Origin: Methanobacterium sp.
Lineage (GTDB): Archaea > Methanobacteriota > Methanobacteria > Methanobacteriales > Methanobacteriaceae
DNA: 64,000 nt
Direction of reading: 5' to 3'
NCBI RefSeq assembly: GCF_038562635.1
Contig: NZ_JBCFBO010000001.1
Span: 62,001-126,000, forward strand
The position numbers and the translations under genes were made by a program. Of this stretch, positions 9,092-17,949 are shown in pieces; the first letter of the stretch is position 1, and each line of letters begins with the position of its first letter. The notes beneath the pieces are model-generated. The model did not search any database, was not told where the DNA came from, and worked only from the letters and a program-made list of their open reading frames with translations.

Positions 9092-9955
9092 TTGGATAAA
9101 TATTATCGTACGGTAAGGAGAGTTCTAATCTTTATTCTGGTACTCAATATAATTGTTGCTTTAGCTAAAGTTCTTTATGGTTGGTATTCTAATTCTTTGA
9201 GTATGCTTTCTGATGGTTTTCATTCTTTTTTTGACGGTGCATCTAATGTAGTTGGGATTATTGGAATTACATTGGCATCTAAACCTGCAGATAAAGACCA
9301 TAAATATGGGCATTGGAAAATAGAAACGTTTGCTTCCATAATAATTGCATTATTCTTATTTTTAGTATGTTTTGAAGTTGTTCAATCAGCTATAACTCGG
9401 TTCTTTAACCCTTCAGCACCTGAAATAACATCAATCAGTTTTTTTGTAATGGGAATAACTATTCTAATTAACGCAGGTGTTTCATTTTATGAATACAAAA
9501 AAGGACGTGAAATAGACAGTAAAATTCTTATTTCAGATTCAATGCATACGAGAAGTGATATATATGCATCTATAGCAGTTATATTTGGATTTTTTGCAAT
9601 TATTGCAGGTTATATATGGATAGATCCACTTATAGCTTTATTAATAGCAATATTAATAGCTAAAACAGGAATTGGAATAATAAAGGAAAGTTCTGAAGTT
9701 CTTCTGGATAAATCAGTTATAGATGATGGGGTTGTTGAGAAAATTGTAAAATCCGTGCCTGATGTTATTGAATGCCATGCAATAAGAACTCGAGGAAAAA
9801 AGTCCCAAACATATATAGATCTGCATATCACAGTTGATCCTCGTTATTCAATTGAAGAAGCACATAATATAGGTAATAAAGTAGAATTAAAGCTTAAAAA
9901 ATCCATTCCCGGAGTGAAAGAAGTTTTAATACACTTAGAACCTGAGACAGATTAA
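9092..9955 (+). CDS. Cation diffusion facilitator (CDF) metal transporter
   Basis: 287 residues from the TTG at 9092, which has GGTGGGA seven bases upstream; an in-frame TTG five codons earlier overlaps that site. Six membrane helices are followed by a cytoplasmic domain of about 85 residues. The two metal-site helices carry SDGFHSFFDG and SDSMHTRSDIYAS, the H/D-x3-D pairs of the zinc, iron or manganese exporters. The C-terminal domain ends with the ferredoxin-like IDLHITVDP...SIPGVKEVLIHLEP. It exports divalent cations in exchange for protons; the metal cannot be told from the sequence. Confidence 0.9.
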   Translation: MDKYYRTVRRVLIFILVLNIIVALAKVLYGWYSNSLSMLSDGFHSFFDGASNVVGIIGITLASKPADKDHKYGHWKIETFASIIIALFLFLVCFEVVQSAITRFFNPSAPEITSISFFVMGITILINAGVSFYEYKKGREIDSKILISDSMHTRSDIYASIAVIFGFFAIIAGYIWIDPLIALLIAILIAKTGIGIIKESSEVLLDKSVIDDGVVEKIVKSVPDVIECHAIRTRGKKSQTYIDLHITVDPRYSIEEAHNIGNKVELKLKKSIPGVKEVLIHLEPETD

Positions 9956-9991
9956 ATTTAGTCGTGATTATTATTTTTATTGTTAATAAGT

Positions 9992-10927
9992 TTAATTCAT
10001 GTTAAATCCTGTTAAAAATAAAAAAATAATATAAATAATTATCAGTAATAATGCTCTTAAACGAGTTAATCCACTTTTACTCATTAAATACAGGCTAAAA
10101 ATAGAAATTAGAATTATAAAAAATATGGAAACTATTTGAAACTCGCTATAATCTGGGACTAAAATTGGATTTATAATTGATACCGTTCCTAAAATCAAAG
10201 TAGAATTGGATACAGTACTTCCCATCAAATCGCCTACTGCCAGAATTTTGTAGCCGTGTAACAAAGAAATTGTCTCAAATGTGAGTTCCGGAAGAGATGT
10301 TCCAAATGAAATCAATATGATTCCTATTAGAAAAACAGGGATTCCAATATCAGATGCTATTAATGGGGTATAATCAACTAAATATTTTGCACTGATTAAA
10401 AGTGCCATTAAACCTATTGAAAAGAAAATTAAGTTTTTTATGAACTGTTTTTTGTTTACTACATTTTCCTCTTCTTCAAAATCTGTCTGCTTAAAAACCA
10501 GAGTGAAATAAGCTATAAAAATGATAATTAAAATTATGCCATCGATACGTGATAAAATTCCGTCTGAAGCTAATATTATTGGTAAGAGGGCTATGAAAAA
10601 GGGATAAATGAGTTCTTTTTTAATTTTATTATCCTTAAAATTAATTTCTCCAGCTATTAATACGGCTGTGCCTATAACTAAAGATAAATTGACCACATTA
10701 GATCCTAAAACTGTTCCTAAAGAAAGTTCAGGTATTTTCTCTATAGCAGATGTTATACCAATTATTAATTCAGGTACACTGGTTACAATGGCCATTATTA
10801 TAAATCCTGCCGCAAAATGACCCAATTTAAGATATAATGAAATTTTAGATATTGATCTTGTCGTTACAGCACCGCTTAAAATTAAGATAATTAAAAGAAA
10901 TGCAAAAATCATGTAATCAATATTCAT
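9992..10927 (-). CDS. CaCA-family sodium/calcium exchanger
   Basis: 311 residues from the ATG at 10927. A frame extending further upstream is hydrophilic and unlike the family, so I take it as spurious. Ten helices and two inverted alpha repeats are visible: GHFAAGFIIMAIVTSVPELIIG with GSNVVNLSLVIG, and GIILISFGTSLPELTFE with GDLMGSTVSNSTLILG. The P-E-L glutamates form the cation site. A central acidic loop (FEEEENVVNKK) separates the halves. It probably exchanges Ca2+ for Na+ or H+. It converges with the CDF gene. No Shine-Dalgarno site is visible, so the start is less certain. Confidence 0.88.
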   Translation of the reverse strand: MNIDYMIFAFLLIILILSGAVTTRSISKISLYLKLGHFAAGFIIMAIVTSVPELIIGITSAIEKIPELSLGTVLGSNVVNLSLVIGTAVLIAGEINFKDNKIKKELIYPFFIALLPIILASDGILSRIDGIILIIIFIAYFTLVFKQTDFEEEENVVNKKQFIKNLIFFSIGLMALLISAKYLVDYTPLIASDIGIPVFLIGIILISFGTSLPELTFETISLLHGYKILAVGDLMGSTVSNSTLILGTVSIINPILVPDYSEFQIVSIFFIILISIFSLYLMSKSGLTRLRALLLIIIYIIFLFLTGFNMN

Positions 10928-11286
10928 AATATTATGTCTGTTTAATATGATATTTAGTAGGGTATACCTTAAAAAGTGATTTTTTTCTAAATTAGAATAA
11001 ATATTTTTAAAGTAAGTCAGACACTCTTCAATGCAGTAAATTGAAGCATTACATGAAAATGACATTATTATAGTCTTCCAGAATTGTGGAATCAATTTCA
11101 GGTGCAAACAGTGCCAGAATGAAATCAATTATTATGGGACTAATTAGCAGATGCAGAATAAATATTTAAATTGATGCAACATGATTGAAAATTGAGCAGA
11201 ATACAATAAAAAGAATATTTCATTTAAAAAGTCAAATTTATTCCTAAGTACTTTGAATTGAATCAATATAACTGAGATTTGAATAA

Positions 11287-11410
11287 TTTATAAAAAAGTG
11301 ACAATACAACTTCTACAGAGTAGGTGATAGGTTATAGTGGGAAATTGGTAGGTTTGAAAGGAGGTAGAGCCTAACAAATATTGAAGGGGCTCCATTGCTT
11401 GTGTTTTAAA
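11287..11410 (+). ncRNA. Possible small RNA, diverged relative of the 7981/15365 element
   Basis: A TATA-like TTTATAAAAA at 11287-11296 is followed by AGAGTAG and ATAGTGGGAAATTGG, which resemble AGAGTAG and ATAGTGGGAGATTAG of copy A in the same order. Hairpins CTAC-AGA-GTAG (11313-11323) and GAGCC/GGCTC (11367-11371 with 11388-11392) can form. The similarity is short and could be chance. Confidence 0.25.
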
Positions 11411-11422
11411 ATATGTCAAAAA

Positions 11423-11725
11423 TTATTTAATATATAAATCATAAAATTCTGAACTTGCTATATCTTCTAATATGCGCTTATAATAATTTTCAAATAGTTT
11501 TTTTTCTTCTTTAATATATTCTGGACGATTTAAATCATCATCTTGAGGATTTAATTCAAGAATCACTACAATGTTATCTATTTTAATTATAGAATCAACA
11601 TAGGCCGATTCTTTATATTCTAACAATTTATGGTTGATGATTGGCCCCCATTCCTTTGGGGAGCTTTCATCAACGAAGCCTAATTTATAGGGGTCCTCTT
11701 TGATAGTTTTTACATATTCTAACAT
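11423..11725 (-). CDS. Hypothetical acidic protein
   Basis: 100 residues from the ATG at 11725, preceded by GGTGATATTT; a longer frame starting TTG at 11770 overlaps the previous stop but has no Shine-Dalgarno. The product is mostly helical and charged (MLEYVKTIKEDPYKLGFVDESSPKEWGP near the start). I do not recognise a family. It follows the zinc-ribbon gene on the same strand, so the two may act together. Confidence 0.55.
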   Translation of the reverse strand: MLEYVKTIKEDPYKLGFVDESSPKEWGPIINHKLLEYKESAYVDSIIKIDNIVVILELNPQDDDLNRPEYIKEEKKLFENYYKRILEDIASSEFYDLYIK

Positions 11726-11766
11726 AAATATCACCAGAGATATCTGGTCTAACATGTCTTTGATAT

Positions 11767-11970
11767 TCAATAGGAAGGTACATAATAATTATATCCAATA
11801 TAATGTTTTAAAGTAGCTGTAAAACTTGAATACCCGCATGTTGGGCATTTATGTTTCTTTTTGAATTTGATCTTTTCCAGACTTAATATTGTTATCTGGC
11901 CTTTTTTAGGAATATTATAAGTTGTTCCACATTTTTTGCATGTTACGGTCCAATTATCTATATCTACCAT
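11767..11970 (-). CDS. Small zinc-ribbon protein
   Basis: 67 residues; AAGGTGT lies just before the ATG. Two CxxC knuckles, CKKCGTTYNIP and HKCPTCGYSSF, flank a basic segment (KIKFKKK). This is a zinc-ribbon fold, probably nucleic-acid or protein binding. The partner is likely the product of the next gene downstream at 11725. Confidence 0.6.
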   Translation of the reverse strand: MVDIDNWTVTCKKCGTTYNIPKKGQITILSLEKIKFKKKHKCPTCGYSSFTATLKHYIGYNYYVPSY

Positions 11971-12812
11971 GAGTACACCTTAAATATATTTATTATGTTT
12001 TATATCATTTGAAAATAAATGGGGATGGGAGTGTGTAAAGATCCCCAAAAATTATGTAGGAGGCGGATTTTTTATATTTTTTATACTCCCTGGATTTTTT
12101 TAATTATTTGACTGGCTTTAATTTCTTAACTGCCGTATCTCACGTATTCTATTTAGTAAATAGTATTTAAGTAATTATTCCAAAGTTTTTCCCAAATTAT
12201 TACTGATTATGCCCAAATCTAATGTTATCTTGAAAGTGAAATGAATGGATAACTTAAATAATAATCTAAATGGTTTAATTGATACTATATTTATTGCAGT
12301 ATATGCTAACTTATTAGATTGCATGGAAGAAGATCCATGTTAGACTATAAATATAAGTTGAGCTATTGGGCCGGCACCAAAGCGAAGAATAATTAATTTC
12401 ATAATTGGATAATAGTTATAATTTGTCGTTTATTCTTATTTGACAGTGTATATTTTGATTTAAATGGATTTAATTAACCTATTCTAGATTTATATTCTAA
12501 AACTCTTATTTTCAACCTATCTGATTTTAAGTCCCATAACCACTATTAAAATAAAATTTAATGATAATCTTGAAGGGTAAAATCAATAAGTTTATTCATC
12601 TCCTTTTCAATATAATCAGTCCCCGTTTTACCCTCCTGTAAGATATAGTCACTGTAAATGTCACAAAAAACCATAATTTAATTTATTTTTATAGAGATAT
12701 TAAGGAAGTTAAAAAAGATATTTAAATGAGTAACAACTTAAAACAGTATAAATATTAGAAAAGCTATTTACAGCATTTTTAGTACATTTAAAGGTAAAAA
12801 TATTTTTTTCAA

Positions 12813-13121
12813 TTGAAAAAAAATCTCTCTAAAGATTATAGTCTAGACTTTAGATCAACATATCATATCAAGAATACAGGCGAAAAATATATACGCTCTC
12901 CAAATATAGTTAACTCTATAATAAAAATCATTCGTCAATATGTGAGTTATCACGGTAACGTTAGATTTAAACTAATTCTTTTTAATTCATAAAATTTAAA
13001 GCATTTTGGTCATCACTTAGTTTGTACTAGAATCTTTTTTGGCCAAATTAAAATCATTCCTAGCGATAGCTATGAATTAATGTGCTGTAAACTTTTTCAA
13101 ACAATATGGATATGTTTATGA
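12813..13121 (+). pseudogene. Possible eroded gene with one internal stop
   Basis: A frame beginning TTG AAA AAA runs 59 codons to a TAA at 12990 and then continues 42 codons in the same frame to a TGA at 13119. The first half reads like a basic protein (KNTGEKYIRSPNIVNSIIKI). No relative is recognised and chance is possible in AT-rich DNA. Confidence 0.2.
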
Positions 13122-13259
13122 ATGAAAAAGAAAAAAAAACAGAATTAAATTAGATAAAGAAGAGTTAAAATGCGTAAGTTAATGAAAAAACGCATCGAGG
13201 AAATTATAGGAAACATGAATACAGTAGATGGTTTTAACCAAATTAAATAAGGAGGACTT

Positions 13260-13364
13260 GTGATTGAGGATATTCACACGATAATTCTGTATAATAAAAT
13301 AAAAATGTGTATTTTAAAGAATAATGATCTTATGAAGAATGTTATATCTAAAATTTTTAATTAA
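13260..13364 (+). CDS. Possible 34-residue peptide or gene remnant
   Basis: GTG start three bases after GGAGGA (13251-13256), the best ribosome site in this gap. The product begins MIEDIHTIILYNKIKM and ends ISKIFN. It directly follows a 26-codon frame (13170-13250, MRKLMKKRIEEIIGN). Both could be remnants of one gene; no family is recognised. Confidence 0.25.
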   Translation: MIEDIHTIILYNKIKMCILKNNDLMKNVISKIFN

Positions 13365-13705
13365 TATAACATCCCCTAAGTTTTTAATAAACTTTTTTCA
13401 GTTATAAGTGGACTATTCTACTTTTAAGGTAAATTTTGGGATTTATAAGTATATTACAGGATGATATGCCGTTTATGGAGATAAAAAGGTTAAAATCCAT
13501 AATATGAAAGAGAAGAATATATCCTTAAAAATAGGATGTCATTTTTTTTGGTTAAACAATCCTAATTTTAAGCTTTTCATGTCATTAACAGAAAATTTTC
13601 GATCATATCATTAAAATGGGCTTTTTGAAGATTTATAATAACTTTAGATTAATTAATTGGGCGTTTATTCATTCCGCTCTAAATAATCAATGGATTGGTA
13701 AAATT

Positions 13706-15196
13706 ATGTCTTTTATGAGTAGAATAAAAAGTAAAATAAACAATTTAAATACAAAAAATGAAGTTTTATCAGGTACTACTGTGGCGTTGGCTCTTGTACC
13801 TGAAGCTATAGCATTTTCAATAATTGCAAATGTAAGTCCGCTGGTTGGTCTTTACACTGCAGTTATAATAGGATTAATTACCGCCCTTTTTGGAGGTAGG
13901 CCTGGAATGATTTCTGGTGCTACTGGTGCAGTTGCAGTGGTCATAGTCGCTTTAGTAGTAACACATGGTGTTGAATATCTGTTTGCAGCGGTAATTTTAA
14001 TGGGCATTATACAAATGACAATTGGCTTTTTAAAGCTTGGGAAATTCATTCGTATGGTTCCACGAGCAGTGATGTTTGGATTTTTAAATGGTTTGGCTAT
14101 AATTATATTTACATCTCAATTTGCGCAGTTTCATACAGCAGACGGCGGCTGGCTAACTGGCCCTCTGCTATGGATAATGTTAGGTTTTGTAGCACTATCA
14201 ATGGCGATCATTTACCTGTTACCTAAAGTTACCAAGGCTATTCCTGCATCATTAGCTGCAATAATGGCAGTTTCGGCCGTTACAATAGGTTTACAGATAC
14301 CAACAAAAACGGTTGGTGATATTGCATCAATTGGGGGAGGTTTGCCTGCATTCCATTTACCGTTAGTTCCTATTAATCTGGAAACTCTTGCAATTATATT
14401 GCCTTATTCGCTTGTTATGGCATTAGTAGGGTTAATTGAGAGTTTATTAACGTTAAATGTCGTTTCTGAAATGATTGAATCATCTGGAAAAGGAAATAAA
14501 GAAAGTGTAGCTCAAGGAATTGCCAATACAGCTTGTGGTTTCTTTGGGGGTATGGGAGGCTGTGCAATGATTGGTCAAAGTATGATAAATGTGAGTTCTG
14601 GAGGTAGAAACAGGATTTCTGGAGTTACAGCAGCAGTTGTACTATTATTCATTGTTTTAGCAGGTTCTTCATTGGTAGAAAAGATACCAATGGCTGCATT
14701 AGTTGGTGTAATGTTTATGGTTGCTATAGGTACATTTGAGTGGGCTTCATTTAGAATTATAAAAAAAGTGCCGAGAATAGATGTAGTTGTAATGGTAGTT
14801 GTGGCTGGAGTGACTGTAATCTTTAATAACCTTGCAGTAGCTGTAATAATTGGTGTTATTATTTCTGCATTATCCTTTGCCTGGAATAGCGCTAAAAAAA
14901 TCCATGCACATGTATCATTTGATGCTAATAATGTGAAGTACTATGGAATAAGTGGCCCTTTGTTTTTCGGCTCAACAACGGCATTCAAGGAAATATTTGA
15001 TTATTCAAATGACCCTGATAAAATAGTTATTGATTTCAGCGATTCTAAAGTTATGGATCACTCAGCAATTGAAGCTTTAAACTGCACAACTGAACGGTAT
15101 GCTAAATTGGGGAAAAAGGTCCATATTAAACATTTAAGTGAGGACTGTAAGCAATTGTTAGATAACGCGTCAGAAATAATTAATGTTAATTACTGA
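13706..15196 (+). CDS. SulP-family anion permease with STAS domain
   Basis: 496 residues from the ATG at 13706. A longer frame from 13616 adds 30 residues unlike the family, and neither start has a strong Shine-Dalgarno. The SulP signature TTVALALVPEAIAFS is near the N-terminus, followed by about 12-14 helices, with GGMGGCAMIGQSMINVSSGG in the second repeat. The C-terminal STAS domain (about 415-496) has VIDFSDSKVMDHSAIEAL. It imports sulfate, bicarbonate or a similar anion; the substrate cannot be told. Confidence 0.9.
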   Translation: MSFMSRIKSKINNLNTKNEVLSGTTVALALVPEAIAFSIIANVSPLVGLYTAVIIGLITALFGGRPGMISGATGAVAVVIVALVVTHGVEYLFAAVILMGIIQMTIGFLKLGKFIRMVPRAVMFGFLNGLAIIIFTSQFAQFHTADGGWLTGPLLWIMLGFVALSMAIIYLLPKVTKAIPASLAAIMAVSAVTIGLQIPTKTVGDIASIGGGLPAFHLPLVPINLETLAIILPYSLVMALVGLIESLLTLNVVSEMIESSGKGNKESVAQGIANTACGFFGGMGGCAMIGQSMINVSSGGRNRISGVTAAVVLLFIVLAGSSLVEKIPMAALVGVMFMVAIGTFEWASFRIIKKVPRIDVVVMVVVAGVTVIFNNLAVAVIIGVIISALSFAWNSAKKIHAHVSFDANNVKYYGISGPLFFGSTTAFKEIFDYSNDPDKIVIDFSDSKVMDHSAIEALNCTTERYAKLGKKVHIKHLSEDCKQLLDNASEIINVNY

Positions 15197-15364
15197 AGAT
15201 ATGAATTGATAAATAATTAGTTTCTTTTTTTTACACGGAAAAGAACGTTATTTATTTTCAAATTTAGCTTTTTATTTTTGCTAAATATATTTAATTAAGC
15301 TTTATTAAAGTGGTATGAAACCTTTATTTTTAAAATAAACCTGTTAAAATTTAATTTGAAGTAG

Positions 15365-15552
15365 CAAAGACGAGCCCTATTTTATAGAATCCCTTAGCTG
15401 GATCCAGAATATTGCCCTAGAATAGTAGGTCCTAGCGGGAGATTCGAACTTTAGAGAAATAGAAGTGACTAGTTCCTTAGGAGAGCTTTGCAGTATTTCA
15501 ACCCTGATAAGAAAGACGGTAGTTCTACTGAAGGTGCCATATAAGAATCCAA
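15365..15552 (+). ncRNA. Conserved structured RNA element, copy B
   Basis: Second copy of the element at 7981-8163, 188 nt, between the SulP gene and a hypothetical gene. Hairpin one is 15473-15483, UUCC/GGAG with loop UUA. Hairpin two is 15518-15538, GGTA/TGCC outside and TTC/GAA inside with loop TACT. A palindrome CTGGATCCAG lies in the 5' third. On the minus strand a 61-codon open frame crosses it, but copy A has an indel and a stop there, so the conservation is not of a protein. Weaker similarity between the copies continues about 60 nt downstream. Confidence 0.6.
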
Positions 15553-15672
15553 TAAAATGCACCTATCAAATAAATTCTTGATTGTAACAGCAAATGATAA
15601 TACTGTCTTTTAACTATAAAAAATTAGATTGAATTATGGAGAAGTATAAACATCCTTTGAAAGCTGGATAGG

Positions 15673-16434
15673 ATGGAGATAAAAGTGAGTTTGTGGGAAT
15701 ATATTGATTGGGATATTGACGAAGAAAAAGAGAAAAATAAGAAAAATGCAGAGAAAATATTGAAAGAATTCCCTGATGTTGAAGGTTTAAAAGAGGTTCT
15801 TGATGATGTACAGGCTTTGATGGATTCTGAAGTTTATGATAAAGTTTATGAGGCTAGTTTGAAGGATCCTGAGGAAATGTCATCATATATTGATACGGTA
15901 GATGATCTTTTGAAATTAAAACAAGTTAAATTAGCTTCTGAAATTCTTAAGGAACCTCCTCTTTATATTTCGTCTTTAACAGGTGTTGTAATTTTTTCAC
16001 ATCTTAAAGCGCTGTTTGCAGGTTTAATTCCTGAAATATGGTATGTTTATGCTCAAAGAAAATTGAATCATAAAGATACCCTGAGGGAACATGCTATTTT
16101 AGAACGTTTAATGTCACTTTTAGATGATTTTGGCAAGCCAATAAATTTTCAACCACCTGATGAGAAATTTTATAAAAAATTAAAAGATGTAAAATGGGAT
16201 AAAAGTGCTAAAAAACTCTTTGGAAAAATACATAGAATACGTGGAGATATTAGAGTTGTTAGGTGGGTTTCAGATTCAAGTACTTTTGGTACGGGCGAAA
16301 ATTATTCGTTAACCTTTTTAGCTGCATGTAGTGCTGTGAATCGAGATAGAAACAAAATATTATCAGAAGACGTGATTGTGGCTAATAGAACTTATTTCAA
16401 ATTGTTGAATACTGATATTAGTAAGTTAATGTGA
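15673..16434 (+). CDS. Hypothetical protein
   Basis: 253 residues. I do not recognise a family. The N-terminal 120 residues are helical and charged; a mildly hydrophobic stretch (YISSLTGVVIFSHLKALFAGLIPEIWYVY) spans about 98-126; the C-terminal part has RGDIRVVRWVSDSSTFGTGENYSLTFLAACSAV. An in-frame GTG at 15685, six bases after GGAG, is an alternative start. RNA copy B lies about 120 nt upstream, so a leader role for that element is possible here but not at copy A. Confidence 0.6.
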   Translation: MEIKVSLWEYIDWDIDEEKEKNKKNAEKILKEFPDVEGLKEVLDDVQALMDSEVYDKVYEASLKDPEEMSSYIDTVDDLLKLKQVKLASEILKEPPLYISSLTGVVIFSHLKALFAGLIPEIWYVYAQRKLNHKDTLREHAILERLMSLLDDFGKPINFQPPDEKFYKKLKDVKWDKSAKKLFGKIHRIRGDIRVVRWVSDSSTFGTGENYSLTFLAACSAVNRDRNKILSEDVIVANRTYFKLLNTDISKLM

Positions 16435-16604
16435 TTCTTAAGATAGGTACCAATTAAATGAGTTCTATCGATGAGACCACAAGTTAAATTCTTTTTTTAT
16501 GGCTTCTTTTTAAAGTGTATTCAATTTAAATATTAGGAGTTATGTAATTTTACATATTAAATGACTAAATTGTATAATAATTGTTTTTATTTTAAAAGGG
16601 GATT

Positions 16605-17360
16605 ATGATGGACGGGAAAAAATTATTGATGGTTGGCATTCTAATTGGAGCTATTGTTTTAGTTATAGGAATCTTTGTAATGTATAATCCAATCAGTTAT
16701 GATGCCCATTACTCAACTAACAATGATGCTTCTTATTGTGGGGATCCAATGTATTATACTTTTAATAATTCAACTTCTGAAGCAACAGCAATATCTGTAG
16801 CAAGATTAAATGAAGGAATGATGGGTTTTGGTAGTAATGTTCTGTATAATTCGGGTTATGCCCCATATATTAAGATAAATGCTTCTTTAAGCTATAATAA
16901 AAAATATTGGATAGTTAATATGAGCATGGGAGAACCTTTCGAGTGGATTGTTACTGTTGATCCCAAAACATGGATGAGCAAAAAAAATGGAGAAAGTCTA
17001 GAAGGAACTAACAATACATGGAGATCCTTAGACGAATTGAAAGCAAAATACATAGCTGAACTTAAAACTGCTACTCATAAAGATTTATACATAGGAAAAC
17101 CATCTAAAATTACCCTTGATGGTAAAGAAATCTGGAAAGTACCAGTATATAAATCAAACAGCCAAGGAATGAATGCAACATATAATGAGGAAGAAATAAT
17201 AGGATATGTTTATGTTGATCTTATAACAGGAAAAAGTAAAACTTTTCTAGGAACAGTAGGATGGAGTACACTTGAAGAAGTAGATGAAGCACTTACTAGA
17301 ATGGGTTCTCCCTATTCACCACCATTTAAAGACGCTTTAAGAGATTTATACCAAGAATAA
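16605..17360 (+). CDS. Membrane-anchored extracytoplasmic hypothetical protein
   Basis: 251 residues. A basic start is followed by one helix (LLMVGILIGAIVLVIGIFVMY), then an outward domain rich in Asn, Tyr and Ser. AGGGGATT precedes two in-frame ATGs (16605 and 16608); the second has better spacing. The core (SYNKKYWIVNMSMGEPFEWIVTVDPKTW and EEIIGYVYVDLITGKS) resembles PepSY-like peptidase-propeptide folds, which is inference. The function is unknown. Confidence 0.6.
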   Translation: MMDGKKLLMVGILIGAIVLVIGIFVMYNPISYDAHYSTNNDASYCGDPMYYTFNNSTSEATAISVARLNEGMMGFGSNVLYNSGYAPYIKINASLSYNKKYWIVNMSMGEPFEWIVTVDPKTWMSKKNGESLEGTNNTWRSLDELKAKYIAELKTATHKDLYIGKPSKITLDGKEIWKVPVYKSNSQGMNATYNEEEIIGYVYVDLITGKSKTFLGTVGWSTLEEVDEALTRMGSPYSPPFKDALRDLYQE

Positions 17361-17483
17361 AACCTTTAATTTTTATGAATTTTACAGTTAAATTCTTTTT
17401 TATGGCTTCTTTTTTATGAAATAAAATCAAATGAGGTTCTTTTAACGATATCAGTAATGAACCCATTTAAAGAAATCACAAAC

Positions 17484-17635
17484 GGGGGCGAAAGAGTAAG
17501 ATTAATATCTAATCCGCCCTATTCGTTAAATACATGAGATATTACGTGCGGTCGCAAGCTCCCAAGTTTTGAAAAAATAAAAAATTTTTTAAAAACTTCG
17601 TAATATCTCGTATTTAACAAAATAGCCCCGCCCCC
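17484..17635. other. 152-nt highly structured element with nested inverted repeats
   Basis: Nested stems: GGGGGCG (17484-17490) with CGCCCCC (17629-17635); CTATT with AATAG; GTTAAATAC (17525-17533) with GTATTTAAC (17610-17618); GAGATATTACG (17536-17546) with CGTAATATCTC (17599-17609); and an inner hairpin AAGTTTT (17564-17570) with AAAACTT (17592-17598). Side hairpins AGAT-TAAT-ATCT and TGCG-GT-CGCA also fit. No open frame fits it. It could be a structured RNA or a small non-autonomous mobile element. Confidence 0.6.
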
Positions 17636-17669
17636 TCCCAGGAAAAGACTCCGTCTAAGGACTGGAAAT

Positions 17670-17692
17670 TTGCAAAATAAAAAATTTTGCAA
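17670..17692. repeat. Palindrome, 9-bp stem
   Basis: Stem TTGCAAAAT, loop AAAAA, perfect. It follows CCGTCTAAGGACTGG at 17651-17665, a word nearly repeated at 8960-8974 inside the other palindrome cluster. Confidence 0.5.
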
Positions 17693-17949
17693 TTATTTTA
17701 AAAATAAATTTTTGATATAAAATAGAATAAATATTTAAATGTATATTGTTAGCTGAATACCTTTTTAAATTGAATAGATCTTGCTAGAAATGTATAAAAT
17801 AGTTAAAGAATTAAAATAATAAAAAGTTTTATATTATAATGTACATAATTTTAAATAATTTGAATCATAGTACAATTGGTGAATCAAAATAGTAATTGTA
17901 CAAGTTAAGAGAAGTTTACTTGAATTATTATTTTTTTTAGGGTGTATCT

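Larger units (their letters stand above)
11971..13705. other. 1.7 kb without an intact gene
   Basis: No intact gene is seen up to the SulP gene. It holds eroded coding-like frames (listed separately), a GC-rich island GGGCCGGCACC at 12369-12379 some 25 nt after TATAAATATAAG, and otherwise AT-rich DNA. It may be a graveyard of decayed genes. Confidence 0.4.

Noticed and set aside
10928..11128. N-terminal extension of the CaCA exchanger by 67 residues
   Set aside because: The extension is unlike the family, which begins just before the first helix. The ATG at 10927 is a better start.
12369..12379. GC-rich island after a TATA-like sequence as a small RNA gene
   Set aside because: The GC stretch is only about ten bases and no stable fold or conservation can be shown.
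15430..15460. tRNA-like T-arm (GTTCGAATCTCCC) on the minus strand of copy B
   Set aside because: No acceptor, D or anticodon stems are found around it, and copy A does not keep the motif.
15377..15562. 61-codon open frame on the minus strand across RNA copy B
   Set aside because: The homologous stretch in copy A carries an indel and a stop in that frame, so the conservation is not of a protein.
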